DNA from: an uncultured Clostridium sp. | GTDB taxonomy: Bacteria > Bacillota > Clostridia > TANB77 > CAG-508 | Assembly: GCA_946496115.1 (NCBI GenBank) | Contig: CAMMFK010000017.1 | Coordinates: forward strand, 1 to 20,862 | DNA length: 20,862 nucleotides | Direction: 5' to 3' | In this document: piece by piece, positions 6,558-14,727 of the stretch | How the letters are laid out: each line of letters begins with the position of its first letter | How positions within the stretch are numbered: position 1 is the first letter of the stretch | Made by a program: the position numbers and the translations under genes | The notes under the pieces: generated by a model | Databases searched by the model: none | Seen by the model: only the letters and a program-made list of their open reading frames with translations | What the model was told of the DNA's origin: nothing

Positions 6558-7451
6558 ATGGGGTTAAAAGTTCAAAATGTTAGCAAAACATTTGGTGAAA
6601 AATTAGCAGTAGATAATATATCATTTGAAATAAACAAACCAGGAGTATTTGGACTACTTGGAACAAATGGTGCAGGAAAATCTACAACAATCAGAATGAT
6701 TTTAGGAATTTTAAAAAAAGACAAAGGAACAATTAGTTGGAATGGGAAAGAAGTTGAAAGAAAATATGTAAACTTTGGATATTTACCAGAAGAAAGAGGA
6801 ATTTATCCCAAAATTAAAATTTGTGATCAACTAATGTATTTAGCAAAATTAAAAGGAATGAAGAAAAAAGAAGCAGAAGAATCAATGAACTTCTGGCTTA
6901 AAAGATTAGAAGTAGAAGAGTATAAAAATCTAACAGCTGAAAAATTATCTAAAGGAAATCAACAAAAAATACAATTTATAACAGCTGTAATACATAATCC
7001 GGAACTTTTAGTAATAGATGAGCCATTTAGTGGTTTAGACCCAATAAATACAGAACTATTAAAATCAGCTATTTTAGAATTAGTAGAAAAAGGAACATAT
7101 ATAATAATGTCAAGCCATCAAATGGCTTCAATTGAAGAATTTTGTACAGATATACTTATATTAAATAGAGGAAAAACTATTTTACAAGGAAATTTAAAAG
7201 AAATAAAAGAAAGCTACAAAGCAAACAGAGTAGAATTAATAACAAAAGTAGATGTTTCTAAAGAAATACAAGAAGAAGGCCTAAAAATAATAAAAGAATT
7301 AGACAATCAATATGAAATTGCTATAAATGATGAAATGCAAGCTCAAAATCTACTAAAAAGGCTTATTTCAAAAAATATAGAAGTTGAAAAAATAGAAGTC
7401 AAAAAACCAAGCCTAAATGATATTTTCATAGAAAAGGTAGGTGATAAATAA
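6558..7451 (+). CDS. ABC transporter ATP-binding protein (NatA/YhaQ type exporter)
   Basis: 297 aa, cytoplasmic ATPase subunit of an ABC-2 type exporter. It has Walker A GTNGAGKST (35-43, Lys41), Q-loop region YLPEERGIY and signature LSKGNQQ (130-136). Walker B is LLVIDEPF (Asp154, Glu155), followed by D-loop SGLDP and switch His187 in SSHQM. The C-terminal ~80 residues match the DUF4162-type extension of this subfamily and end in PSLNDIFIEKVGDK. The signature has LSKGNQQ rather than LSGGQ, normal for NatA/YhaQ relatives. AAAGGAGG at 6546-6553 supports ATG 6558. It overlaps the permease gene by one base, so the two are translationally coupled. The substrate is unknown; Bacillus NatAB exports Na+, while other members handle drugs or peptides. 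Confidence 0.92.
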   Translation: MGLKVQNVSKTFGEKLAVDNISFEINKPGVFGLLGTNGAGKSTTIRMILGILKKDKGTISWNGKEVERKYVNFGYLPEERGIYPKIKICDQLMYLAKLKGMKKKEAEESMNFWLKRLEVEEYKNLTAEKLSKGNQQKIQFITAVIHNPELLVIDEPFSGLDPINTELLKSAILELVEKGTYIIMSSHQMASIEEFCTDILILNRGKTILQGNLKEIKESYKANRVELITKVDVSKEIQEEGLKIIKELDNQYEIAINDEMQAQNLLKRLISKNIEVEKIEVKKPSLNDIFIEKVGDK

Positions 7452-8677
7452 TGAGAAGTTTATTTACAGTAATAGCATTTACAATAAAAGATATGGTAAA
7501 AAGGAAATCTTTTATTATTTCAAACTTAATTATATTGTTAATAATTGTAATAGGATTTAATGTACCAAAATTTTTAAGTGGAATTACAAGCGAAGCCACA
7601 AAAGTAACTGTACTAGACAATGAAGACATATTTGAAGGAAGATTAGATAATTTACATGACCAATTCTTAGAACTTGGATATGAAGTAGAAATAGATAAAA
7701 CAAGCACAAGAGAACAAGTACAAGAAAAAGTTCAAAATGGAGAAGTATCTTCAGCAATAATTTTAACAGAAGCAAATAATAGCCTTCATTTTGAATATTT
7801 GATTGATAGTATGGGACTAGGAACAACTACACCAACGGAAGTTATAAGTGCAATTCAATTAACCTATCAAAATATGCAACTTGCAAAACTTGGAATACCA
7901 GAGGACCAATTACCAACATTAAATACAGAAAGCAATATATCAGTTACATCGCTTTCATCTGATGAAAGTTCAAGTAACATATTTGTAATGATGATGCTTT
8001 CGATTGTGCTGTTCTATGCAATATATTTCTATGCATATCAAGTATCAAGTGCAATAACAGTAGAAAAAACATCAAGAATTATAGAAACATTAGTCACATC
8101 AACAAGTCCAAGAATAATAGTATTAGGAAAAACTATTGGTATAGGATTGGTTGGAATAGCACAAACATTATTATTAATATTAGTTGCCATAATTTGTGCA
8201 AATGTATTTTTACCTCTTGAAACTGCACAAATGATATTTGAAATGCTACAGCTTAGTCCACAAATGATTGGTGTAATTGCAATATACTATTTGCTAGGTT
8301 ATTCATTATATGCAATGCTTTATGCTTTAACTGGTTCAACAGTTTCAAAACCAGAAGAAGTACAATCAGCAAATGGTCCAGTTGCAATACTTGCAGTAAT
8401 AGGATTTTACTTATCATATTTTACAATGATGAATCCAACAAGTAGCTTGAATGAAATAGCAGCCTTAGTCCCAATTTCATCACCATTCTGTATGCCATTT
8501 AGAGTAATGATGGGCTTATCTAGTACAAATGAAATATTGTTATCAATAGCAATTTTAGTACTAACAATAATACTTGTAGCACATATTTCAATCAAAATAT
8601 ATTCATCAGCAATATTAAATTATGGTGAAAAAGTTAATTTGAAAAAAATGTTTAAGATGTATAAAAGTAAAGATTAA
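7451..8677 (+). CDS. ABC-2 type permease (NatB/YhaP-like)
   Basis: 408 aa membrane subunit paired with the preceding ATPase; its ATG shares one base with the upstream TAA (TAATG). The architecture is typical: one N-terminal helix (about residues 18-38), a large outside domain (about 39-175), then a bundle of about five more helices to residue ~392 and a short basic cytoplasmic tail. The motif AITVEKTSRIIETLVTSTSP after the second helix is characteristic of the ABC-2 NatB/YhaP family, and PISSPFCMPFRVM is also conserved. A weak AGGTGAT lies just before the start, as expected for coupled translation. Substrate not identifiable. dnaE begins 39 bp later with no clear terminator, so read-through is possible. 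Confidence 0.9.
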   Translation: MRSLFTVIAFTIKDMVKRKSFIISNLIILLIIVIGFNVPKFLSGITSEATKVTVLDNEDIFEGRLDNLHDQFLELGYEVEIDKTSTREQVQEKVQNGEVSSAIILTEANNSLHFEYLIDSMGLGTTTPTEVISAIQLTYQNMQLAKLGIPEDQLPTLNTESNISVTSLSSDESSSNIFVMMMLSIVLFYAIYFYAYQVSSAITVEKTSRIIETLVTSTSPRIIVLGKTIGIGLVGIAQTLLLILVAIICANVFLPLETAQMIFEMLQLSPQMIGVIAIYYLLGYSLYAMLYALTGSTVSKPEEVQSANGPVAILAVIGFYLSYFTMMNPTSSLNEIAALVPISSPFCMPFRVMMGLSSTNEILLSIAILVLTIILVAHISIKIYSSAILNYGEKVNLKKMFKMYKSKD

Positions 8678-8716
8678 AGTTAAAAAATAAAAATTAAGAA
8701 ACAGAAAGGACCCAAA

Positions 8717-11700
8717 ATGTTAAACGGCAAATTTGTTCACTTACATATGCATAGTGAATTCAGCTTATTAGATGGAGCAAATAGAATAAAGGACTTACCA
8801 GTAAGAGCAAAAGAACTAGGTATGGACGCTATGGCAATAACAGACCACGGTGTTATGTTTGGTGCAATTGACTTTTACAAAGCTTGTAAGGCAAATGGAG
8901 TAAAACCAATAATAGGATGTGAAGTATATGTAGCACCAAGAACAATGACAGACAAAGACCCAGTGCTAGACGCAAAATATAACCACTTAATTTTACTTGC
9001 TAAAGACAATAATGGATACAAAAATTTAATAAAATTAGTATCTTTAGGATTTACAGATGGATTTTATTATAAACCACGTATAGATAAAGAGGTACTAGAA
9101 AAATACCACGAGGGTATAGTTTGCTCAAGTGCTTGTTTAGCAGGAGAAATTCCTTCAAAAATTCTACAAGGAGACATAGAAGGAGCAAAACAGTCAGCCA
9201 TTTGGTTTAAAAATTTATTTGGAGAAGACTACTATTTAGAAATTCAAAACAATGGAATAAAAGAACAAGTAATGGTTAATCAAAAGTTAATACAAATGGC
9301 AAGAGAATTAGATATACCACTTTTAGCTACAAATGATTCACATTATTTAAGAAAAGAAGATGCATATAATCATGAAGTCTTATTATGCATTCAAACAGGA
9401 AAGAAAATGTCTGACCCAGACAGAATGAGATTTGAAACAGATGAATTATATGTAAAATCACCTGAAGAAATGATGGAATATTTTAAAAACGTGCCAGATG
9501 CTATTGAAAATACTGTTAAAGTAGCAGAAAAATGTAATGTTGAATTTGAATTTGGACATACAATACTTCCAAACTATGATGTACCAAAAGAGTTTGCAAC
9601 TCATTTTGATTATTTAAAAAAACTAACAGACGATGGAATAAGAAACAGGTATGGCGAAAATCCACCACAAGAAATATGGGATAGAGAAGAATACGAATTA
9701 GGTGTAATTAATAAAATGGGTTACACTGACTATTTCTTAATAGTATGGGACTACGTTCATTTTGCAAAATCACATGATATACCAGTAGGACCAGGACGTG
9801 GTTCAGGAGCGGGTTCAATAGTAGCTTATGCAATAGAAATAACAGATATAGATCCAATAAAATATGGACTTATTTTTGAAAGATTTTTAAATCCCGAAAG
9901 AATAAGTATGCCCGATTTTGATATAGATTTCGATTATGAAAAAAGGCAAGATGTAATAGATTATGTTGCAAAAAAATATGGTCATGACCATGTATCACAG
10001 ATTATAACATTTGGAACAATGTCAGCAAGAATGGTTATAAGAGATGTCGCAAGAGTTTTAGATGTATCTTATGCAGAAGCAGATAAACTAGCAAAAATGA
10101 TACCTAACGAACTCCACATAACAATAGCTAAAGCACTAGAACAAAATAAAGAGTTAAAAGATTTATATGAAGGAAATAATGAAATACATAATTTATTAGA
10201 CATAGCAATGGCACTCGAAGGTTTACCAAGACAGGCTTCAACACATGCTTGTGGAATAATAATAGCACGTGAGCCAGTTGTAAATTATGTACCACTTTAT
10301 GCAAGAGACGATATAATTTCAACACAATATATAATGACAACTCTTGAAGAACTTGGCTTACTTAAAATGGACTTTCTAGGTTTAAGAACATTAACAGTCA
10401 TAAGAGATGCTATAGAATTAGTAAAAAAGAACAAAGGCATAGATGTAGTATTTGATAAGGAAATGAATGATCCAAAAGTGTACAAATTATGGCAAGACGG
10501 CGATTCAATAGGCATATTCCAGTTTGAATCACAAGGAATGACAAACTTTATGAAAGAACTAAAGCCAGACTGCTTAGAAGACATTATAGCAGGAGTGTCA
10601 CTTTATAGACCAGGACCAATGGATCAAATTCCAAGATATATATCAAATAAAAAAGATCCAGATCATGCAGTTTATACACATACAAGCCTAAAACCAATAT
10701 TAAGTGTAACTTATGGCTGTATGGTTTACCAAGAGCAAGTAATGCAAATAGTAAGAGACTTAGCAGGGTATTCTTTAGGAAGAGCTGACTTAGTAAGACG
10801 TGCCATGGGAAAGAAAAAACTAGATGTAATGGCAAAAGAAAGAGAAAACTTTGTACATGGCAAGCTAGATGAAAACGGAAATGTAGAAATACCAGGTTGT
10901 GTAAGAAATGGCATAGATGAAGAATCAGCAAATAAAATATTTGACGAAATGGCAGAATTTGCAAAATATGCATTCAACAAATCTCATGCTGCTTGTTATG
11001 CAGTAGTAGCATATAGAACTGCATATTTAAAAGCATATTTTCCAGCAGAATTTATGGCTGCTATGCTTAATAGCTTTTTAGGAAACTTAGACAAAGTTCC
11101 AATATATATAGATGAATGTAAAAAGAAGAGCATTGAAATATTAAAACCAGACATAAACGAAAGTTTTACAAAATTTACAGCTTCAGGAAACTCAATTAGA
11201 TTTGGACTTGGAAGTATAAAAAATGTTGGAATTCAAGCAGTTGACAATATAGTTGCTGAACGAGAAAAGAACGGAAATTACAAAGATTTTACAGACTTTT
11301 GCGAAAGAATATATGGAGAATCTGTAAACAAAAAGTGCATAGAAAGTTTAATAAAAGCAGGAGCTTTTGACAATCTTGGGAAAACAAGAGCTACTCTAAT
11401 TGCATCTTTTGAAGGCATAATAGATATGATAGCAGATGCAAAAAATCAGGATTATGCTGGTCAAGTAACTATGTTTGATATGAGTTCTCAAGATAATGAA
11501 ATGCAAAAAATGAAATACAATTATACAGAGCTTCCAGAGTACTCAGAAAAAGAGTTATTATCAATGGAAAAAGAAATGCTTGGAATATATATTTCAGGTC
11601 ATCCTTTAGAAAAATATAAAAGTCTAATAGAAAAAGTTGCAAATGTAAATATATTACAATTAAAACAAGCAAATGAAACAATGTCAAGTGAAGATGAACA

Positions 11701-12298
11701 AGCTCTAAATAGCCAGTCAGCAGATAATGCTCAAATAATTGCTGAAAACAAAAATATTGTAAAAGATGGACAAAGAGTAAGACTTGTTGCAATCATAAAT
11801 AAAGTAAAAAAGAAATTTACAAAAACAAATAAAATAATGGCATTCGTAACAGTAGAAGATTTATATGGTACATGTGAAGTTATAGTGTTTGAGAGTTGCT
11901 ATAATAATTGTTCAAACTTATTGCTAGAAGAATCAATAGTTGCTATTGATGGCAGAGTAAGCTTAAAAGAAGATGCAGATGTAAGTATAATAGCAAATTC
12001 AATTGTAGACATTGACTCAAACTATATGAACTCTAGCAATGTAGCAAATACAATAGAACATGACTTGGCAAGTATTCCAAAAAGAAAAAAGCTAACGATG
12101 GATATTACAAATTTAGATGAAGTAAACAAAGAAAAGCTAAGAGGTGCAATTAGATTTTTTACAGGAGACAGAAACAATACGCCAGTTTTTGTAAAACAAG
12201 GAGAAAAGTTAAGTAGCTGTGGAGCTATATTTGCAGATGATGAAATACTACAAGAATTTGCTGAGATTGTAGGAAAAGAAAATGTGTCTTATGATTAA
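8717..12298 (+). CDS. dnaE: DNA polymerase III alpha subunit
   Basis: 1193 aa, normal for the DnaE group, not PolC: there is no inserted exonuclease. It carries out DNA synthesis at the replication fork. The N-terminal PHP domain shows HLHMHSEFSLLDG (His10, His12) and ITDHG (Asp43, His44). The polymerase core has GPGRGSGAGSIVAY, the catalytic aspartates in PDFDIDF (Asp400, Asp402) and the third, Asp552, in KMDFLGLRTL. YRPGPMDQIP and the finger segment GRADLVRRAMGKKK follow. A helix-hairpin-helix region (FGLGSIKNVG, about 828) and LIKAGAFD lie next, and an OB-fold from about 1017 to 1090. AGAAAGGA (8703-8710) supports the start. In Bacillus, DnaE extends primers while PolC elongates; whether this organism also has PolC cannot be seen here. 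No intein. Confidence 0.97.
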   Translation: MLNGKFVHLHMHSEFSLLDGANRIKDLPVRAKELGMDAMAITDHGVMFGAIDFYKACKANGVKPIIGCEVYVAPRTMTDKDPVLDAKYNHLILLAKDNNGYKNLIKLVSLGFTDGFYYKPRIDKEVLEKYHEGIVCSSACLAGEIPSKILQGDIEGAKQSAIWFKNLFGEDYYLEIQNNGIKEQVMVNQKLIQMARELDIPLLATNDSHYLRKEDAYNHEVLLCIQTGKKMSDPDRMRFETDELYVKSPEEMMEYFKNVPDAIENTVKVAEKCNVEFEFGHTILPNYDVPKEFATHFDYLKKLTDDGIRNRYGENPPQEIWDREEYELGVINKMGYTDYFLIVWDYVHFAKSHDIPVGPGRGSGAGSIVAYAIEITDIDPIKYGLIFERFLNPERISMPDFDIDFDYEKRQDVIDYVAKKYGHDHVSQIITFGTMSARMVIRDVARVLDVSYAEADKLAKMIPNELHITIAKALEQNKELKDLYEGNNEIHNLLDIAMALEGLPRQASTHACGIIIAREPVVNYVPLYARDDIISTQYIMTTLEELGLLKMDFLGLRTLTVIRDAIELVKKNKGIDVVFDKEMNDPKVYKLWQDGDSIGIFQFESQGMTNFMKELKPDCLEDIIAGVSLYRPGPMDQIPRYISNKKDPDHAVYTHTSLKPILSVTYGCMVYQEQVMQIVRDLAGYSLGRADLVRRAMGKKKLDVMAKERENFVHGKLDENGNVEIPGCVRNGIDEESANKIFDEMAEFAKYAFNKSHAACYAVVAYRTAYLKAYFPAEFMAAMLNSFLGNLDKVPIYIDECKKKSIEILKPDINESFTKFTASGNSIRFGLGSIKNVGIQAVDNIVAEREKNGNYKDFTDFCERIYGESVNKKCIESLIKAGAFDNLGKTRATLIASFEGIIDMIADAKNQDYAGQVTMFDMSSQDNEMQKMKYNYTELPEYSEKELLSMEKEMLGIYISGHPLEKYKSLIEKVANVNILQLKQANETMSSEDEQALNSQSADNAQIIAENKNIVKDGQRVRLVAIINKVKKKFTKTNKIMAFVTVEDLYGTCEVIVFESCYNNCSNLLLEESIVAIDGRVSLKEDADVSIIANSIVDIDSNYMNSSNVANTIEHDLASIPKRKKLTMDITNLDEVNKEKLRGAIRFFTGDRNNTPVFVKQGEKLSSCGAIFADDEILQEFAEIVGKENVSYD

Positions 12299-12338
12299 TT
12301 AACCATTAAAAAAACTTAAAAATTTTTTCAAAAAATAC

Positions 12339-12367
12339 TTGCATAAAATTTTAATTAGTGATATAAA
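12339..12367 (+). promoter_or_regulatory. Promoter for the pyrG leader transcript
   Basis: TTGCAT (12339-12344) and TATAAA (12362-12367) are 17 bp apart, predicting a start near G12374 (GGTACG). This lies after the dnaE stop and before the leader hairpins, so pyrG can be transcribed on its own. The start does not read GGGC as in the Bacillus pyrG leader. Confidence 0.55.
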
Positions 12368-12373
12368 ATAGTT

Positions 12374-12480
12374 GGTACGATATTGATGGCGTCTAAATTC
12401 TAAAGTGGTTTAGACTACCATTAATTGCAAAAGGTAGGTTAAAAAAAAACGCTTTTTTAGCCTATCTTTTTCATTTTTTT
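12374..12480 (+). promoter_or_regulatory. Putative transcription attenuator in the pyrG leader
   Basis: Three mutually exclusive hairpins can be drawn. The 5' hairpin pairs ATTGATGG (12382-12389) with CCATTAAT (12418-12425) and GTCTAAA (12391-12397) with TTTAGAC (12409-12415). The terminator pairs AAAGGTAGGTTAAAAAA (12430-12446) with TTTTTTAGCCTATCTTT (12453-12469). An alternative helix pairs TTTAGACTACC (12409-12419) with GGTAGGTTAAA (12433-12443), with one mismatch and one G-U. That helix uses the 3' strand of the first and the 5' strand of the second, which is the classical antiterminator layout. The signal is unknown. The Bacillus CTP mechanism needs a GGGC start and a pyrimidine-rich terminator arm, and neither is present. 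I recognise no known riboswitch class. Confidence 0.5.
12430..12480 (+). terminator. Intrinsic terminator ahead of pyrG
   Basis: A 17-bp stem with a few G-U pairs and a 6-nt loop (12447-12452) is followed by TTTTTCATTTTTTT. It could end dnaE read-through or act as the regulated stop of the pyrG leader. The promoter and 5' hairpin in front of it favour the second role. Confidence 0.8.
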
Positions 12481-12522
12481 GTACATGCCTCTTAAGCGTT
12501 GGGCAAGAAAGGATAGTAATAT

Positions 12523-14112
12523 ATGAAATTCATTTTTGTAACAGGTGGAGTAGTATCAGGATTAGGAAAAGGTATGACATCGGCATCATTGGGAAGACTA
12601 CTAAAAAATAGAGGATATAAAGTAGCAAATCAAAAGCTAGATCCTTACATAAATGTTGACCCTGGAACAATGAGCCCATATGAACACGGAGAAGTTTTTG
12701 TAACAGAAGATGGAGCTGAAACCGACTTGGACTTAGGACATTATGAAAGATTTACAGATGAAAATTTAACAGGTAATTCAAGTATAACAAGTGGAAAAAT
12801 ATATTTAGAAGTAATAGAAAAAGAAAGAAGAGGCGACTACTTAGGAAAAACAGTTCAAGTAATACCCCATGTAACAGATGCAATAAAAGAAAAAATATAT
12901 AATTTCAAAAAACAAGGTGTTGATATAGTTATTACAGAAATAGGAGGAACAGTTGGAGACATAGAAAGCCAGCCAATGCTAGAAGCAATAAGGCAAATTG
13001 GTATAGAACAAAAAGAAGTAGACACTGTATTTATTCATGTTACACTTTTACCATATATATCAGGTTCAAATGAATTAAAATCTAAACCAACACAACATTC
13101 AGTAAAAGAACTTCAATCTTTAGGAATTATGCCAGACATATTAGTGTGTAGAGCAGATACAAATATACCAGAAAAAATGAAAGAAAAAATTGCCCTATTT
13201 TGTAATGTAAAAAAAGAAAATGTTATAGAAAATAAAACTGTAGATAATTTATATGAACTTCCTTTAATGTTAGAAAAAGAAGGCTTGGCAGAAGCTGTTT
13301 GCAAAAAATTAAATTTAAGAAATAAAGAACCACATAATGAAGAATGGGAAAAATTAATTAAAAAAATAAAAAATGTAAAGGATAAAACTGTAAACATAGC
13401 AATAGTAGGAAAATACACAAAATTAGAAGATTCATATTTATCAGTAATAGAAAGTATAAAACATGCAGGATATACAAAAGCCGTAAAAACAAATGTTGAA
13501 CTAGTTGATAGTGAAAAAATAACTCCTTCAAATGTAAAAAGTACATTAAAAAACTACGATGGCATAATAGTACCCGGAGGATTTGGAAATAGAGGAATAG
13601 AAGGTATGATAACAGCTATAAGATATGCTCGCGAAAATAAAGTACCGTTTTTAGGCATATGCTTAGGAATGCAAATGTGTGTTATAGAATTTGCTAGAGA
13701 TGTTTTAAAACTAGAAGACGTAAATTCAGAAGAATTTGAGCCAAATGCCAAAAATTTAGTAATACACATAATGGAGGAACAAAAGAAAATAAACAAAAAG
13801 GGCGGAACTATGAGGCTTGGAGCATATCCATGTAAATTATTAGAAAAAAGTAAAGTTAAAAAAATGTATGCACAGGATATGATTTCAGAAAGACATAGAC
13901 ATAGATATGAATATAATAATGACTATAGAGAACAAATGGAACAAAAAGGATTAAAAATTGCAGGAACATCACCTGACGAAAGCTTAGTGGAAATAGTAGA
14001 ATTAGAAAATCATCCGTTTTTTGTAGGTTGCCAATTTCATCCGGAATTCAAATCAAGACCAAATAAGCCACATCCTTTATTTGTTGAATTAGTTGCAAAA
14101 AGTATAAAATAA
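12523..14112 (+). CDS. pyrG: CTP synthase (glutamine-hydrolysing)
   Basis: 529 aa, usual length. It converts UTP to CTP with ATP and glutamine in the cytoplasm, the last step of de novo pyrimidine nucleotide synthesis. The N-terminal synthase domain begins FIFVTGGVVSGLGKG (P-loop, Lys16), then KLDPYINVDPGTMSPYEHGEVFV and DLDLGHYERF. The C-terminal class I glutaminase domain has PGGFGNRG, the nucleophile Cys380 in FLGICLGMQM, and the His506/Glu508 pair in GCQFHPEFKSRP. All catalytic residues are present. AAGAAAGGA (12505-12513) lies 9 nt before ATG 12523. Its own promoter and a terminator-bearing leader lie upstream. A short GGGACGGTCC repeat follows the stop instead of a standard terminator. 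Confidence 0.97.
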   Translation: MKFIFVTGGVVSGLGKGMTSASLGRLLKNRGYKVANQKLDPYINVDPGTMSPYEHGEVFVTEDGAETDLDLGHYERFTDENLTGNSSITSGKIYLEVIEKERRGDYLGKTVQVIPHVTDAIKEKIYNFKKQGVDIVITEIGGTVGDIESQPMLEAIRQIGIEQKEVDTVFIHVTLLPYISGSNELKSKPTQHSVKELQSLGIMPDILVCRADTNIPEKMKEKIALFCNVKKENVIENKTVDNLYELPLMLEKEGLAEAVCKKLNLRNKEPHNEEWEKLIKKIKNVKDKTVNIAIVGKYTKLEDSYLSVIESIKHAGYTKAVKTNVELVDSEKITPSNVKSTLKNYDGIIVPGGFGNRGIEGMITAIRYARENKVPFLGICLGMQMCVIEFARDVLKLEDVNSEEFEPNAKNLVIHIMEEQKKINKKGGTMRLGAYPCKLLEKSKVKKMYAQDMISERHRHRYEYNNDYREQMEQKGLKIAGTSPDESLVEIVELENHPFFVGCQFHPEFKSRPNKPHPLFVELVAKSIK

Positions 14113-14122
14113 ATTTTAAACT

Positions 14123-14165
14123 TGGGACGGTCCTTTTCGTAAAAAAATACGTTTTGAACCGTCCT
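14123..14165. repeat. Short hairpin copy of the GGGACGGTCC repeat family
   Basis: GGGACGGTCC (14124-14133) faces GAACCGTCC (14156-14164); the arms then continue through facing TTTT tracts to CGTA (14138-14141) and TACG (14148-14151). This is a miniature inverted repeat sharing the core of the arms at 6328-6349, without the long interior. It follows the pyrG stop directly. No T-run follows, so it is a poor intrinsic terminator. Confidence 0.6.
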
Positions 14166-14212
14166 AATCGTAAGAATAATTGTGAAGATTTTGTGAAAAT
14201 TAGCAATCCCTA

Positions 14213-14241
14213 TTGACAATTGCTAAAAAAAGATATAAAGT
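14213..14241 (+). promoter_or_regulatory. groESL promoter
   Basis: A consensus TTGACA lies at 14213-14218. The -10 is within TATAAAGT (14234-14241): TATAAA gives a 15-bp spacer, TAAAGT gives 17 bp. The CIRCE operator begins immediately downstream, at the predicted transcript start. Confidence 0.7.
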
Positions 14242-14242
14242 A

Positions 14243-14269
14243 TTAGCAGTCATTAAGAAAGAGTGCTAA
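14243..14269. promoter_or_regulatory. CIRCE operator (HrcA binding site)
   Basis: TTAGCAGTC (14243-14251), nine bases, GAGTGCTAA (14261-14269). The right half is consensus; the left has one change (CACTC to CAGTC). Position between the promoter and groES is typical of HrcA-repressed chaperonin operons, induced by heat. Confidence 0.93.
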
Positions 14270-14343
14270 CAGCACAAAAAATGCAACATATTATACCAAA
14301 ACTGGCATACAATAAAATGACGAGAAATAAGGAGGTAATTTAT

Positions 14344-14625
14344 ATGTTAAAACCATTAGGAGACAGAGTTGTTGTAAAAATGTGTGAAGCAGAAGAAACA
14401 ACAAAAAGTGGAATTATTTTATCAAGTGGAAGTAAAGAAAAACCACAAATTGCAGAGGTAATTGCAGTAGGACCTGGAGGAAAAGTAGATGGTGAAACTG
14501 TTGAAATGCAAGTTAAAAAAGGAGATAAAGTAGTCCTAAATAAATATGCAGGAACAGAAATAAAATATGAAGGAGAAGACTACATCATAGTTAAACAAAG
14601 TGATATTCTAGCTTTAGCTGAGTAA
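14344..14625 (+). CDS. groES: Co-chaperonin GroES
   Basis: 93 aa, standard length. It forms the heptameric lid of the GroEL folding chamber in the cytoplasm. It starts MLKPLGDRVVVKM and contains the mobile-loop region AEETTKSGIILS. AVGPGGK, the KGDKVVLNKYAGTEIK strand and the ending DYIIVKQSDILALAE are all family features. The start is fixed by AAGGAGG (14329-14335), 8 nt before ATG 14344; the frame is open further upstream, but that would run through the CIRCE operator. First gene of the groES-groEL operon under HrcA control. Confidence 0.98.
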   Translation: MLKPLGDRVVVKMCEAEETTKSGIILSSGSKEKPQIAEVIAVGPGGKVDGETVEMQVKKGDKVVLNKYAGTEIKYEGEDYIIVKQSDILALAE

Positions 14626-14640
14626 TCAACAAGAAATGAC

Positions 14641-14693
14641 CCAATGTCAAAAGAAACAACCAAGTGTCAAAAAGAAGCGTACACATTGACACT
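14641..14693 (+). repeat. Direct repeats and hairpin in the groES-groEL spacer
   Basis: CCAATGTCAA (14641-14650) is echoed by CCAAGTGTCAA (14660-14670). AGTGTCAA (14663-14670) is a perfect inverted partner of TTGACACT (14686-14693) around a 15-nt loop. It lies in the roughly 100-nt spacer between the two genes and could be an mRNA processing or stability element. There is no T-run after it that would make it a strong terminator. Confidence 0.5.
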
Positions 14694-14727
14694 AAAAAAT
14701 TATAAATAATTGAAGGAGGAATTTGTT

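Noticed and set aside
12386..12403. Leader peptide ATG GCG TCT AAA TTC TAA in the pyrG leader
   Set aside because: Five codons, no ribosome binding site, and no codons relevant to pyrimidine supply; probably chance.
12374..12522. Bacillus-type CTP-dependent reiterative transcription at pyrG
   Set aside because: The predicted start is not GGGC and the terminator 5' arm is purine-rich, so added G residues would have nothing to pair with.
14686..14710. A second promoter (TTGACA) directly before groEL
   Set aside because: TTGACA is part of the spacer hairpin and no -10 hexamer lies at 16-18 bp; the nearest TATAAA is only 9 bp away.
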